Assembly: GCA_025355935.1 (NCBI GenBank)
Contig: JANXYS010000216.1
Location: 1 to 6,291, forward strand
Source: Chitinophagales bacterium
GTDB taxonomy: Bacteria; Bacteroidota; Bacteroidia; Chitinophagales; Chitinophagaceae
Length of the DNA stretch: 6,291 bases
Direction of reading: 5' to 3'
Position numbers and translations under genes: made by a program. Shown here in pieces: positions 1 through 5,934 of this stretch (position 1 is its first letter; every line of letters starts with the position of its first letter). Below the pieces are notes generated by a model. The model made no database searches. It was given only the letters and a program-made list of their open reading frames with translations, and was not told the DNA's origin.

Positions 1-297
1 ATTAATCCAAAACTTGTAGCCGAACTTAATCAGTACGGTATCACCGAACAGCATTCATTATTGCCCGAGCAATTATTTAACTGGCAGCAATTATTTACGA
101 TAAGGGGGTTTTTCTTTATCGTATTTGGTGGCTTCTTAGTAGGGTTTGGAACCCGTTATGCTGGTGGCTGCACTTCCGGGCATGCTATTATGGGTTTATC
201 GAATTTGCAATTGCCTTCCTTAATCGCAACAATCAGTTTTATGGCGGGGGGCTTTATAATGGCTAACATTATTCTTCCTTTTATTTTAAAATTATAA
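1..297 (+). CDS. YeeE/YedE family sulfur transport protein, 3' end (partial)
   Basis: The frame is open from the first base of the window to a TAA at 295-297, so only the last 98 residues are seen and the start lies upstream. Two hydrophobic segments are visible (about residues 34-50 and 71-96 of the fragment), separated by a G-T-R-Y-A-G-G-C-T-S-G-H stretch with Cys57 and His61. That glycine/cysteine signature is characteristic of the YeeE/YedE (Sulf_transp) family, integral membrane proteins in which conserved cysteines are thought to relay thiosulfate or related reduced sulfur across the membrane. The next gene starts three bases after the stop and encodes the other half-type of the same family, so the two probably act as a pair. 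The substrate is inferred from the family, not shown by the sequence. Confidence 0.88.
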   Translation: MNPKLVAELNQYGITEQHSLLPEQLFNWQQLFTIRGFFFIVFGGFLVGFGTRYAGGCTSGHAIMGLSNLQLPSLIATISFMAGGFIMANIILPFILKL

Positions 298-300
298 ATA

Positions 301-810
301 ATGCAAACAGAATTTGTAAAACCGGTTTATCAAAATACGGATTTTGAAGTAAGATCGCTAGATGTATTAAACACTGAAGTACGACAGAAGGAAAGCCTTA
401 TATCTTACGTAAAGTATTTAATAATGGGATTATTCTTCGGCATTATTCTTATAAAATCGGAGGTCATATCATGGTATCGTATTCAGGAAATGTTCAGGCT
501 TCAAAGCTTTCACATGTTTGGTGTGATTGGTTCCGCTGTAATTACGGGTATAATATCAGTAATGCTAATAAAGAAGTTTAACATCAAAACAATCAGGGAT
601 GAGAAGATAGAATTGCCAGCAAAAAAATTTAATAAAGGGCAAGTTTATGGTGGGTTGATATTTGGCTTTGGATGGGCTATCACAGGAGCTTGTCCAGGTC
701 CGTTGTTTGCTCAAATAGGTTTGGGCTTTAGTGTAATTATAGTTACGCTTTTAAGTGCCATAGCAGGCACATGGGTGTATGGTTTACTTAGAGAAAAGTT
801 GCCTCATTAA
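301..810 (+). CDS. YeeE/YedE-like inner membrane protein (DUF6691 type)
   Basis: This 169-residue membrane protein starts three bases after the upstream YeeE/YedE stop, so the two are almost certainly co-transcribed. It has a hydrophilic N-terminus of about 35 residues, then about four hydrophobic segments (near residues 37-58, 70-90, 114-131 and 138-161). The signature G-F-G-W-A-I-T-G-A-C-P-G-P at about 122-134, with Cys131, is typical of the second half-type of two-component YeeE/YedE systems in Bacteroidota. The single cysteine in the membrane-embedded glycine/proline loop is the likely sulfur-relay residue. The unusually long charged N-terminal extension has no recognised domain. The start at 301 follows an A/T-rich leader without a Shine-Dalgarno sequence, as is usual in this phylum. 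A role in thiosulfate or polysulfide transport is inferred from the family and the neighbouring persulfide dioxygenase. Confidence 0.85.
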   Translation: MQTEFVKPVYQNTDFEVRSLDVLNTEVRQKESLISYVKYLIMGLFFGIILIKSEVISWYRIQEMFRLQSFHMFGVIGSAVITGIISVMLIKKFNIKTIRDEKIELPAKKFNKGQVYGGLIFGFGWAITGACPGPLFAQIGLGFSVIIVTLLSAIAGTWVYGLLREKLPH

Positions 811-882
811 CATTTATGCAAGGTTCAGGTATCATGGAATGTACTTAGATGATGAGGAAGTTTTGTAACACAAAAAGATATT
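811..882 (+). other. 72-base intergenic leader between transporter and dioxygenase genes
   Basis: This spacer carries no strong hairpin and no clear terminator. An ATG-ATG-A-GGAAG stretch near 849 lies out of frame with the dioxygenase and is not a plausible gene. No purine-rich ribosome-binding site sits close to the ATG at 883, where the leader is A-rich. The gap is short enough that read-through from the membrane genes is the simplest view, but a separate weak promoter cannot be excluded. Confidence 0.4.
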
Positions 883-2235
883 ATGCAGATAAAACAATTT
901 GAAAATAAGAACCTTTCACACTACAGTTATGCAATTTTAAGCGAGTGTGAAAAGAAGATAGTATTAATTGACCCATCCCGGGATGCAAGTCAATACTATG
1001 CTTATGCGAAAGAGAATGATGCTCAAATTACTGGGATTATTGAAACGCATCCTCATGCCGATTTTGTAAGTAGTCATTTAGAGTTGCATCAAACTACCGG
1101 CGCAATCATTTTTACAAGCAAGGATGTTCATGCTCTGTATCCTCACCAGCCTTTCGATGAAGGGCAAACTATAGAGGTAGGAAAATTTAAACTGATAGCA
1201 CTAAATACACCAGGACATTCTCCGGACAGTATCAGCATTTTATTAGAATACGAAGGAAAGCAAAAATGCGTCTTCACGGGTGATACACTTTTCATCGGTG
1301 ATTGTGGCAGACCTGATTTACGGGAAGCTGCAGGAAAAATACAAACAACAAGATTAGAACTTGCGAGGAAGATGTATCATTCTCTCAGGGATAAACTGAT
1401 GCTGTTGGAGGATGATGTGATAGTATACCCGGCCCATGGGGCAGGAACGCTTTGCGGCAAAAACCTGAGTAACGAAAGTAGTAGTACGATAGCAGAAGAG
1501 AAGAAGACAAACTGGAGCTTACAGGATGCAACTGAAGAGGAATTTGTCCAGAGTTTGTTAGTAGATCAGCCGTTTATCCCGCATTATTTTCCCTTTGACG
1601 TAGAGCTCAACAGGAAGGGCGCGCCAGGTTTAAAAGACAGCATTGACAATATTAAAAGAGGCATTACTGTTGATGGGCAACCCGTATCAACTTTCGATAA
1701 ATCTTTGTGGGTAATTGATACAAGAAATGAAGATGATTTTAAGAAAGGACATTTGCCGCATTCAATTAATCTGATGGAAAAGGGAAAATTTGAGACCTGG
1801 TTGGGCAGTATTATCAAACCCGGTGAAAGTTTTTATTTAGCAAGTGAAAGCAATGAGCAGTTACAACGAATGTTAGATAGGACGGCTTCAATCGGTTATG
1901 AAAGCCAGGTTATAGAAGGATTCGTGATTAAAAGCGGAACAATAATAGAAGAAAAACTTAATGCCGGGGAGTTTGAAATTCATCAGCAGGATTATACAAT
2001 AGTAGATGTCCGAAATGCCACTGAAGTGAAAGAACGAAAGATTTTTGAAAATAGCATTTCTATACCGTTAGCAGAGATGAGTAATAGGATTAATGACATT
2101 CCAACCAATAAGCCAATTGTTGTTCACTGCGCAGGAGGCTACAGAAGTGCAGCAGCGAGTTCTTTGATACATTCGCAATTGAATGGTCAGGTCCGCGTTT
2201 TAGATCTTGGGGAAGCAGTTAAGCATTTTCTTTAA
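883..2235 (+). CDS. CstB-like persulfide dioxygenase-sulfurtransferase (MBL fold plus two rhodanese domains)
   Basis: This 450-residue cytoplasmic enzyme is close to the length and domain order of staphylococcal CstB. Residues 1-210 form the metallo-beta-lactamase-fold dioxygenase domain. H56-P-H58-A-D60, G111-H112, D134 in F-T-G-D-T, and H185 in Y-P-A-H-G are all present. By analogy with ETHE1, the mononuclear iron ligands would be H56, H112 and D134. The usual final His of the HxHxDH motif is Phe61, as in the CstB/ETHE1-with-rhodanese branch. Residues about 265-345 form a rhodanese-like domain that lacks the catalytic Cys. Residues about 365-450 form a second rhodanese domain with the active loop C416-A-G-G-Y-R-S. 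The expected activity is oxidation of low-molecular-weight persulfide to sulfite or thiosulfate plus sulfur transfer. The start is secure: an in-frame TGA lies at 853-855 and 883 is the only ATG after it. It lies 72 bases after the transporter pair and probably shares its transcript. Confidence 0.92.
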   Translation: MQIKQFENKNLSHYSYAILSECEKKIVLIDPSRDASQYYAYAKENDAQITGIIETHPHADFVSSHLELHQTTGAIIFTSKDVHALYPHQPFDEGQTIEVGKFKLIALNTPGHSPDSISILLEYEGKQKCVFTGDTLFIGDCGRPDLREAAGKIQTTRLELARKMYHSLRDKLMLLEDDVIVYPAHGAGTLCGKNLSNESSSTIAEEKKTNWSLQDATEEEFVQSLLVDQPFIPHYFPFDVELNRKGAPGLKDSIDNIKRGITVDGQPVSTFDKSLWVIDTRNEDDFKKGHLPHSINLMEKGKFETWLGSIIKPGESFYLASESNEQLQRMLDRTASIGYESQVIEGFVIKSGTIIEEKLNAGEFEIHQQDYTIVDVRNATEVKERKIFENSISIPLAEMSNRINDIPTNKPIVVHCAGGYRSAAASSLIHSQLNGQVRVLDLGEAVKHFL

Positions 2236-2577
2236 ATTTTTAGAATATAATCCAACAACCATATTGACATACAGTTTATGCAATTAGATAGTGGCTTAAC
2301 GCTGTTATAAATATTATTGCGCAGCATGACGGGAATCGCGAACATGTTTAATCCGGGCAAAGCAGGTCCTCCCCGAAATGAAACACCCAGCCCAGCCCCT
2401 AAGAATAAAGGCTGGTATCGGGTGCGTAGTTGACCAAAACCTTGCTACGGATGCGTTTGAAGGGCGTCAGTAGGTAAGCAAACTTTATAATTATGATTCT
2501 AATGTCTTGTGTGCTGGAAGGAGTATATCAGGGTTAAACTATACTTTGTAACTTCGTAGCTTCTTCCCCGTTTACGC
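2236..2577. other. Convergent intergenic region with no convincing gene
   Basis: These 342 bases separate the end of the plus-strand sulfur module from the end of the minus-strand sigma-factor unit. I see no tRNA, IS end or strong bidirectional terminator. The best inverted repeat is six bases, CCAGCC at 2392-2397 with GGCTGG at 2410-2415, which has a 12-base loop and no T-tract, so it is weak as a terminator. Two very short plus-strand frames exist (2326-2433, 35 residues rich in Pro/Gly/Asn, and 2378-2473, 31 residues), neither matching a family I recognise. The middle part (about 2325-2475) is richer in G+C than the sulfur genes to its left. It may be a junction between DNA of two origins or a degraded gene remnant. 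Confidence 0.5.
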
Positions 2578-3108
2578 TTATTTCGTGCCTTCCTCTTTCT
2601 TAATTTGTCCTGTCTTTTTTGGCTTCTGCATCACCAAGGCGTCCAGGTTGGAATTATATTTATACATCGATTTCATGTACATGACCATGAAGCGAACCCT
2701 GTATGGGCGACCATTGGAGAGCTTACCGGTGATGGACACGGTATCCCTTCCTTGTTTAACGGTAAGCACCTTGCCATCTACAAATTGGTATTCATTTACA
2801 ATGACCGGTGCAAAGAATACAAAGGCCTTGCGCTCATCGGCATGGTATTCTACGCGGCGGGCAGTGATCTCCACTTTACTTGAGTCCAGCTCTTTCTGGT
2901 AGTCGACCATGTAAGGTTTAACGATGCTGTCGAGTGGGGGAAGGAGTTTGCGGTCTTCGTTCTTAAGAAAGGATACCTGGAGTGTATCGCCGTCGAGCAA
3001 TTTATAAAAGCTATGTTTATAAAATTTTTGATCTGGCGGCATAGTGACCTGGGCCTCAGCTTTTCCTGTTACAAATAGTACAGTTATAAGAATAAATAAT
3101 TTGCGCAT
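2578..3108 (-). CDS. Small secreted hypothetical protein
   Basis: This 176-residue protein is not assigned to a known family. The first 20 residues form a clear Sec signal peptide: M-R-K, a hydrophobic core, then A-E-A before Q20, with cleavage likely near 19/20. There is no lipobox cysteine, so the product should be soluble in the periplasm or exported. The mature part of about 156 residues is rich in Asp, Lys, Tyr and beta-forming residues, has no cysteine, and ends in a strongly basic tail (about residues 161-176). No catalytic motif is visible. It is the last gene of the minus-strand unit, 60 bases after the membrane protein gene. That position suggests the envelope-side component or output of the sigma/membrane-protein pair. 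The start has no Shine-Dalgarno sequence but is supported by the signal peptide beginning at once. Confidence 0.8.
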   Translation of the reverse strand: MRKLFILITVLFVTGKAEAQVTMPPDQKFYKHSFYKLLDGDTLQVSFLKNEDRKLLPPLDSIVKPYMVDYQKELDSSKVEITARRVEYHADERKAFVFFAPVIVNEYQFVDGKVLTVKQGRDTVSITGKLSNGRPYRVRFMVMYMKSMYKYNSNLDALVMQKPKKTGQIKKEEGTK

Positions 3109-3168
3109 GATAATGTATTTAGATGTTTAATAAATAGTGATATAATTTTATTGGATAGGTAGTTTATA

Positions 3169-3720
3169 TTAATTGCCTGCAATTCGATTCATCTCGACAG
3201 AGATTTCAGCGTTAGGAACGTCTAAATTTAGTGGTTCACTGCCTCCCTTGTTTGCATATATGCTTTGATCTGCCGGCAAATCACCCTCCGCTTGTACCCC
3301 AATGAAGCTATTGCTCTGAACTGCTGCTGTTAACGTTTCCGGATCTTTCACAACTGATTTTGTAGGTGCCTTCATTTTTACAATCCTTTCAGTAGCGGTA
3401 CTTTTCAGTGCTGCCTTTACTTCCGGCGCGATTATACGATTGGTAACTACCGGTACCGACCGCACGGTTTCAACCGTAGCAGTACGGGTAGCAGTGGGCG
3501 GGCTGTCGAAAATATTTGCCGACCACAAAAAGAACCCGATACTGCACAATACTCCTGCACTCCGTAAGGCCTGCCGGGTATGACGTTTTCTCCGATTTCT
3601 TTTTAATACTGGTTGTAAAACGAGCATTATCCTGGCCAATTGCTCTGGCGTGGGGCCGCTGTTGTCTTCCTTGTCAAACCTGTCTTGCCACATTTCTCGT
3701 AAACTTTTATTCTGTTCCAT
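3169..3720 (-). CDS. Single-pass membrane protein, probable anti-sigma or signalling partner of the adjacent sigma factor
   Basis: This 183-residue protein has a cytoplasmic N-terminus of about 50 residues that ends in a very basic cluster (R-N-R-R-K-R-H, 41-47). One transmembrane segment follows (about 52-70), then a periplasmic tail of about 110 residues rich in Thr, Val, Ala and Lys. The topology follows the positive-inside rule, with the N-terminus inside. Its start codon lies inside the end of the sigma-factor gene (14-base overlap in a different frame), which implies translational coupling and functional partnership. This layout, ECF sigma then a one-pass membrane protein, is the usual arrangement for an anti-sigma factor. 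However, the cytoplasmic part is shorter than a usual anti-sigma domain, and no zinc-binding His/Cys motif is seen. The anti-sigma role is therefore inferred from context and topology, not from a domain match. Confidence 0.72.
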   Translation of the reverse strand: MEQNKSLREMWQDRFDKEDNSGPTPEQLARIMLVLQPVLKRNRRKRHTRQALRSAGVLCSIGFFLWSANIFDSPPTATRTATVETVRSVPVVTNRIIAPEVKAALKSTATERIVKMKAPTKSVVKDPETLTAAVQSNSFIGVQAEGDLPADQSIYANKGGSEPLNLDVPNAEISVEMNRIAGN

Positions 3721-4270
3721 CGAAAAATCGTTTTATGTTTAGAATCCTTCTTAGCTCTTTTTTTGCATGGAAAAACTGCGACCTGGAAGTTTCTTCGGTT
3801 ATGCCCAGTAGTTCGCCGATTCTTTGATAACTACATCCTTCCTTTACGCGTAAAGTAAAAATGGTGCGGTATCCGAGTGCGAGTTGCCGAATTTCATTCA
3901 CCAGCATGTCATATTGTTTTGGGGTTACCTGGAACCCCGGCTCGGGGTCAATCACTTCATGTGCTTCACCGTTAATGCTGCAAACTGTCAACTTCTTCTT
4001 TGTTTTTGTTTTCCGCTTTAGGAAAGTCATGCAATGATAAAATGTCATCGTCTTCGAATAATTCTCCAGGTGCTTGTCTGATGTATAGCTGAACGTAGCC
4101 AGGCTGTCGAAGAACCTGATGAAGACAAGTTGACTTTCATCGTCCCAATCACATTCATCCAACAAGTTTTTACAAACTTCCATTACTGACGGCCATATAA
4201 ATTCCATTAGCTTCGAGCAGGCCAGCCGGTCTTCTTTTTTAGCAAGCAGTACGATTTCCTCTAAGTTCAT
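3707..4270 (-). CDS. ECF-type RNA polymerase sigma-70 factor
   Basis: This 187-residue protein has the size and layout of an extracytoplasmic-function sigma factor. Residues about 8-88 correspond to region 2, with aromatic and charged residues around 41-86 (D-W-D-D-E-S-Q-L-V-F, then basic F-L-K-R-K-T-K-T-K). Residues about 120-175 form region 4. G-Y-R-T-I-F-T-L at 133-140 is followed by the helix-turn-helix C-S-Y-Q-R-I-G-E-L-L-G-I-T-E-E-T-S-R-S-Q-F with a basic recognition stretch A-K-K-E-L-R-R at 169-175. Region 4 closely resembles Bacteroidota ECF sigma factors, while region 2 is more divergent. The ATG at 4270 is supported by an in-frame TAA at 4280-4282. The gene leads a unit with the overlapping membrane protein and a secreted protein. 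A repeated element at 4341-4371 upstream may be its promoter or operator. Confidence 0.88.
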   Translation of the reverse strand: MNLEEIVLLAKKEDRLACSKLMEFIWPSVMEVCKNLLDECDWDDESQLVFIRFFDSLATFSYTSDKHLENYSKTMTFYHCMTFLKRKTKTKKKLTVCSINGEAHEVIDPEPGFQVTPKQYDMLVNEIRQLALGYRTIFTLRVKEGCSYQRIGELLGITEETSRSQFFHAKKELRRILNIKRFFDGTE

Positions 4271-4340
4271 GCAGTTGTTTTAGCAGTTACGTTGTATAAT
4301 AAAACCAGCAGGCTTTTTTCATGATAACCATCTTCCTTCT

Positions 4341-4371
4341 GCACTCCCTCTACTATTAATAGCTACCGTTT
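4341..4371 (-). promoter_or_regulatory. Shared upstream element, copy A (before the sigma-factor gene)
   Basis: Read on the minus strand, this element is AAAC-GGTAGCTAT followed by TAATAGTAGAGGGAGTGC. It lies about 71-101 bases upstream of the sigma-factor ATG, with the GGTAGCT core 91-97 bases upstream. A second copy before the 395-residue gene (5692-5721) matches at 24 of about 31 aligned positions with one single-base gap, including an unbroken GGTAGCTAT core and a conserved GTGC end. The spacing and same orientation suggest a promoter or activator/repressor site used by both transcripts. It does not look like the usual Bacteroidota housekeeping promoter (TTTG and TAnnTTTG). ECF-sigma recognition is a hypothesis only. 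Confidence 0.55.
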
Positions 4372-4374
4372 TGA

Positions 4375-4424
4375 TGTTTCGTTGTATGGATGTGGAAAAG
4401 AATTTTAAAAAACAACGAGAAACA
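4375..4424. repeat. Imperfect inverted repeat between the 395-residue gene and the sigma unit
   Basis: TGTTTCGTTGT at 4375-4385 pairs with ACAACGAGAAACA at 4412-4424, eleven pairs with a two-base bulge and a 26-base A-rich loop. It lies 32 bases after the stop of the minus-strand 395-residue gene and just upstream of element copy A. On the minus-strand transcript it could form a long-looped hairpin that contributes to termination, but there is no compact stem followed by a T-tract. Confidence 0.3.
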
Positions 4425-4455
4425 AGCTAAAACTTTTTTGAGGCGCTCCATCATT

Positions 4456-5643
4456 TCATCCTGCCGCGCGGTATTTCCGTGCAAGCGTCAACATTTTCGA
4501 CAGGTAGTCTTTTACGACTTCCAATGTGGCTGGTTCAATATTTTGAGCTTTTTTCAAAAAGCTGTAGGTTGAAATTTTTTCTGCGCGCCCGGTTTGTACC
4601 AGCGAGCAAACTCTCCTGATGACTTCAGCAAAATTGTCCGTCTGCACAATGCCGGCGTCTACCATGAACCGCGCGAAACAGCTAATCTCCCCGACTGTCA
4701 GTCCGAGTTTAGCCTTAGCCAGCTTGTTACCCGTATCAGCATCTGTAGCTTTTTGTGGCTCCGGCGCAGCTTCTTTCTGCTCCAGGTAAGTTATTTCGCA
4801 GCTCAGCCAGTTGTCCAGAAGCTGTGTTCCTGAAGGACCTGAATGCATAAGGCCCGGACTGCAAAGTGTATGCTGGCGGCAAATTTTTAATTGGTAGTGG
4901 AAGAAAGCGATCTTCTGCCTGTCTGTCGGGTATAGCTTCGCGTAAGTCTTCAGGTATTTCACCTGCCAGTTCAGAAACTGAAGGCTATTACAGCCTTGTT
5001 CATGCAATAGCTTACATACCGCGGCTTTGTTGACGCTTGTGGCATTGAGTAACCCAAGAACCGCCTTGCGATAACAAACTATTTTTTCAAATTCGGCGAA
5101 ACTGGGTGGCCGGTTTAAATGTAGGAACTGCCGGAGTGGTAACAACAGGATTTCAGTAAGTGACCCGGGAACTTTTTGAATTCGCATGGTAGTCGACAAG
5201 CGCTGCATTAGTAGATTGATCGGCGTACGGTTGCACTCCAGGAATAGTAGCGGCAGAATTGGATCGTAGCTTAACGTTGTATGAAATCTTCTCAATAGCC
5301 AGCTGCATAACAATGTAAGCCGATACTCGTACTGGTAGAGAATTTCCGTCAACGGCTCACCCGCACCCTCACCCGCATTTTTGATAAAAAAGCTCCGCCG
5401 CGCCCCCAGGCGTAATGTGCAGCACTGAATAGTTGAGAGCGTTTCCCCTAACTGCTTTTCAAATGCGGGGTAGTTCGTGCAATAGCTTTCGAGGGCCGAA
5501 CATTTGATGTTCCTGATGGTTGCGAGGAAGGAATCCTTTGCGTCTCCCAACAATAGTGATCGTATAAGTTCCTGGTCTTCTAAGGTGCATCCAAGCAGGG
5601 TACTGGTGATGTCTTTCAGTTCAGCAAATTGTTGTTGCGTCAT
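4456..5643 (-). CDS. Hypothetical protein, 395 residues, cysteine-rich, helical, with a separate C-terminal domain
   Basis: I do not recognise this protein with confidence. It is soluble in appearance (no signal peptide), mostly helical and leucine-rich, with about 15 cysteines scattered through residues 19-346. This is unusual for a cytoplasmic Bacteroidota protein, and no CxxC zinc motif is present. Residues 1-290 form a large N-terminal region. A low-complexity Ala/Pro/Glu/Lys/Asp linker at about 291-310 separates it from a compact helical domain at 311-395 (K-L-G-L-T-V-G-E-I near 312-320, then F-A-R-F-M-V-D-A-G-I-V). This layout and C-terminal pattern are faintly reminiscent of RteC-family regulators of Bacteroidota conjugative transposons, but I cannot confirm it. 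The ATG at 5643 is fixed by an in-frame TGA at 5647-5649. It is transcribed divergently from the XRE regulator gene and carries the same upstream element as the sigma-factor unit. Confidence 0.75.
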   Translation of the reverse strand: MTQQQFAELKDITSTLLGCTLEDQELIRSLLLGDAKDSFLATIRNIKCSALESYCTNYPAFEKQLGETLSTIQCCTLRLGARRSFFIKNAGEGAGEPLTEILYQYEYRLTLLCSWLLRRFHTTLSYDPILPLLFLECNRTPINLLMQRLSTTMRIQKVPGSLTEILLLPLRQFLHLNRPPSFAEFEKIVCYRKAVLGLLNATSVNKAAVCKLLHEQGCNSLQFLNWQVKYLKTYAKLYPTDRQKIAFFHYQLKICRQHTLCSPGLMHSGPSGTQLLDNWLSCEITYLEQKEAAPEPQKATDADTGNKLAKAKLGLTVGEISCFARFMVDAGIVQTDNFAEVIRRVCSLVQTGRAEKISTYSFLKKAQNIEPATLEVVKDYLSKMLTLARKYRAAG

Positions 5644-5659
5644 GGTTCAGTCTTTTAAA

Positions 5660-5706
5660 TATTAGGGAAGAAAGAAGGGCGGCCTTATTTAGCACCTCCC
5701 CTAATA
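5660..5706. repeat. Inverted repeat in the leader of the 395-residue gene
   Basis: TATTAGGG at 5660-5667 and CCCTAATA at 5699-5706 are perfect reverse complements separated by 31 bases. The distal arm is part of the shared upstream element, so the same half-site appears once more, inverted, nearer the start codon. It could be an operator bound by a dimer or a hairpin in the 5' untranslated region. Confidence 0.35.
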
Positions 5707-5721
5707 GTATAGCTACCATTT
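5692..5721 (-). promoter_or_regulatory. Shared upstream element, copy B (before the 395-residue gene)
   Basis: On the minus strand this element is AAAT-GGTAGCTAT followed by ACTATTAGGGGAGGTGC. The GGTAGCT core sits 68-74 bases upstream of the ATG at 5643. It matches copy A at 4341-4371 over about 30 positions with one single-base gap. The two copies precede different, unrelated genes, so coding similarity cannot explain the match, which supports a regulatory role. Which protein reads it is unknown. Confidence 0.55.
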
Positions 5722-5920
5722 AAGCCCTCCGTTGCACGAGTTAGAAAAAAAACCTAAAAAATTGTTGGTGTTTTCCCCGCAAAAGCGCTGGTTTTTAACC
5801 TTGGAAATATTAGTTGTTGTGCCTGCGATTAGACAGATCCGCAGTGCCTGGAAAATTATTTTGCCATTTTTTAAAGATTTTTTTTGCCCTGAAACCCTTG
5901 CTGCGCCTATTATTTTACCA

Positions 5921-5934
5921 GGGTGCATGCACCC
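5921..5934. promoter_or_regulatory. Perfect 14-base palindrome
   Basis: GGGTGCATGCACCC reads the same on both strands. Flanking ACC (5917-5919) and GGT (5935-5937) extend the symmetry if A5920 is skipped. It is in the middle of the divergent intergenic region, about 225 bases from the XRE start and 278 bases from the 395-residue gene start. With no room for a normal loop and no following T-tract, it looks more like a dimer binding site than a terminator. Confidence 0.4.

Larger units (their letters stand above)
4271..4455 (-). other. Intergenic leader of the sigma-factor unit
   Basis: This 185-base gap lies between the stop of the 395-residue gene and the sigma-factor start, both on the minus strand. 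It holds an imperfect inverted repeat (4375-4424) and the element shared with the other minus-strand promoter region (4341-4371). No gene is seen; the short plus-strand frame across 4390-4572 lies mostly antisense to the 395-residue gene. The presence of a repeated upstream element argues that the sigma unit has its own promoter rather than relying on read-through. Confidence 0.5.

Noticed and set aside
1584..1817. Minus-strand open frame of 77 codons inside the persulfide dioxygenase gene
   Set aside because: It is fully antisense to a well-supported coding region and shows no family resemblance.
2264..2290. TTGACA followed by TAGATA as a sigma-70 promoter
   Set aside because: The spacing is 15 bases, Bacteroidota promoters do not follow this consensus, and no gene lies downstream.
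2387..2415. CCAGCC...GGCTGG as a terminator for the convergent genes
   Set aside because: The stem is only six bases with a 12-base loop and no T-tract on either strand.
2585..2902. Two plus-strand open frames (2585-2902 and 2605-2883) over the secreted protein gene
   Set aside because: Both are antisense to a gene with a clear signal peptide; they have no recognisable domains.
3516..3827. Plus-strand open frame of 103 codons over the sigma/membrane-protein junction
   Set aside because: It is antisense to two well-supported genes across their overlap, with no domain evidence.
4298..4333. Tiny minus-strand frame encoding an 11-residue peptide starting M-K-K-A-C-W in the sigma leader
   Set aside because: It has no run of regulatory codons and no attenuator-like structure, so it is probably chance.
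4390..4833. Plus-strand open frames at 4390-4572 and 4594-4833
   Set aside because: They are antisense to the 395-residue gene; their composition follows from its codons.
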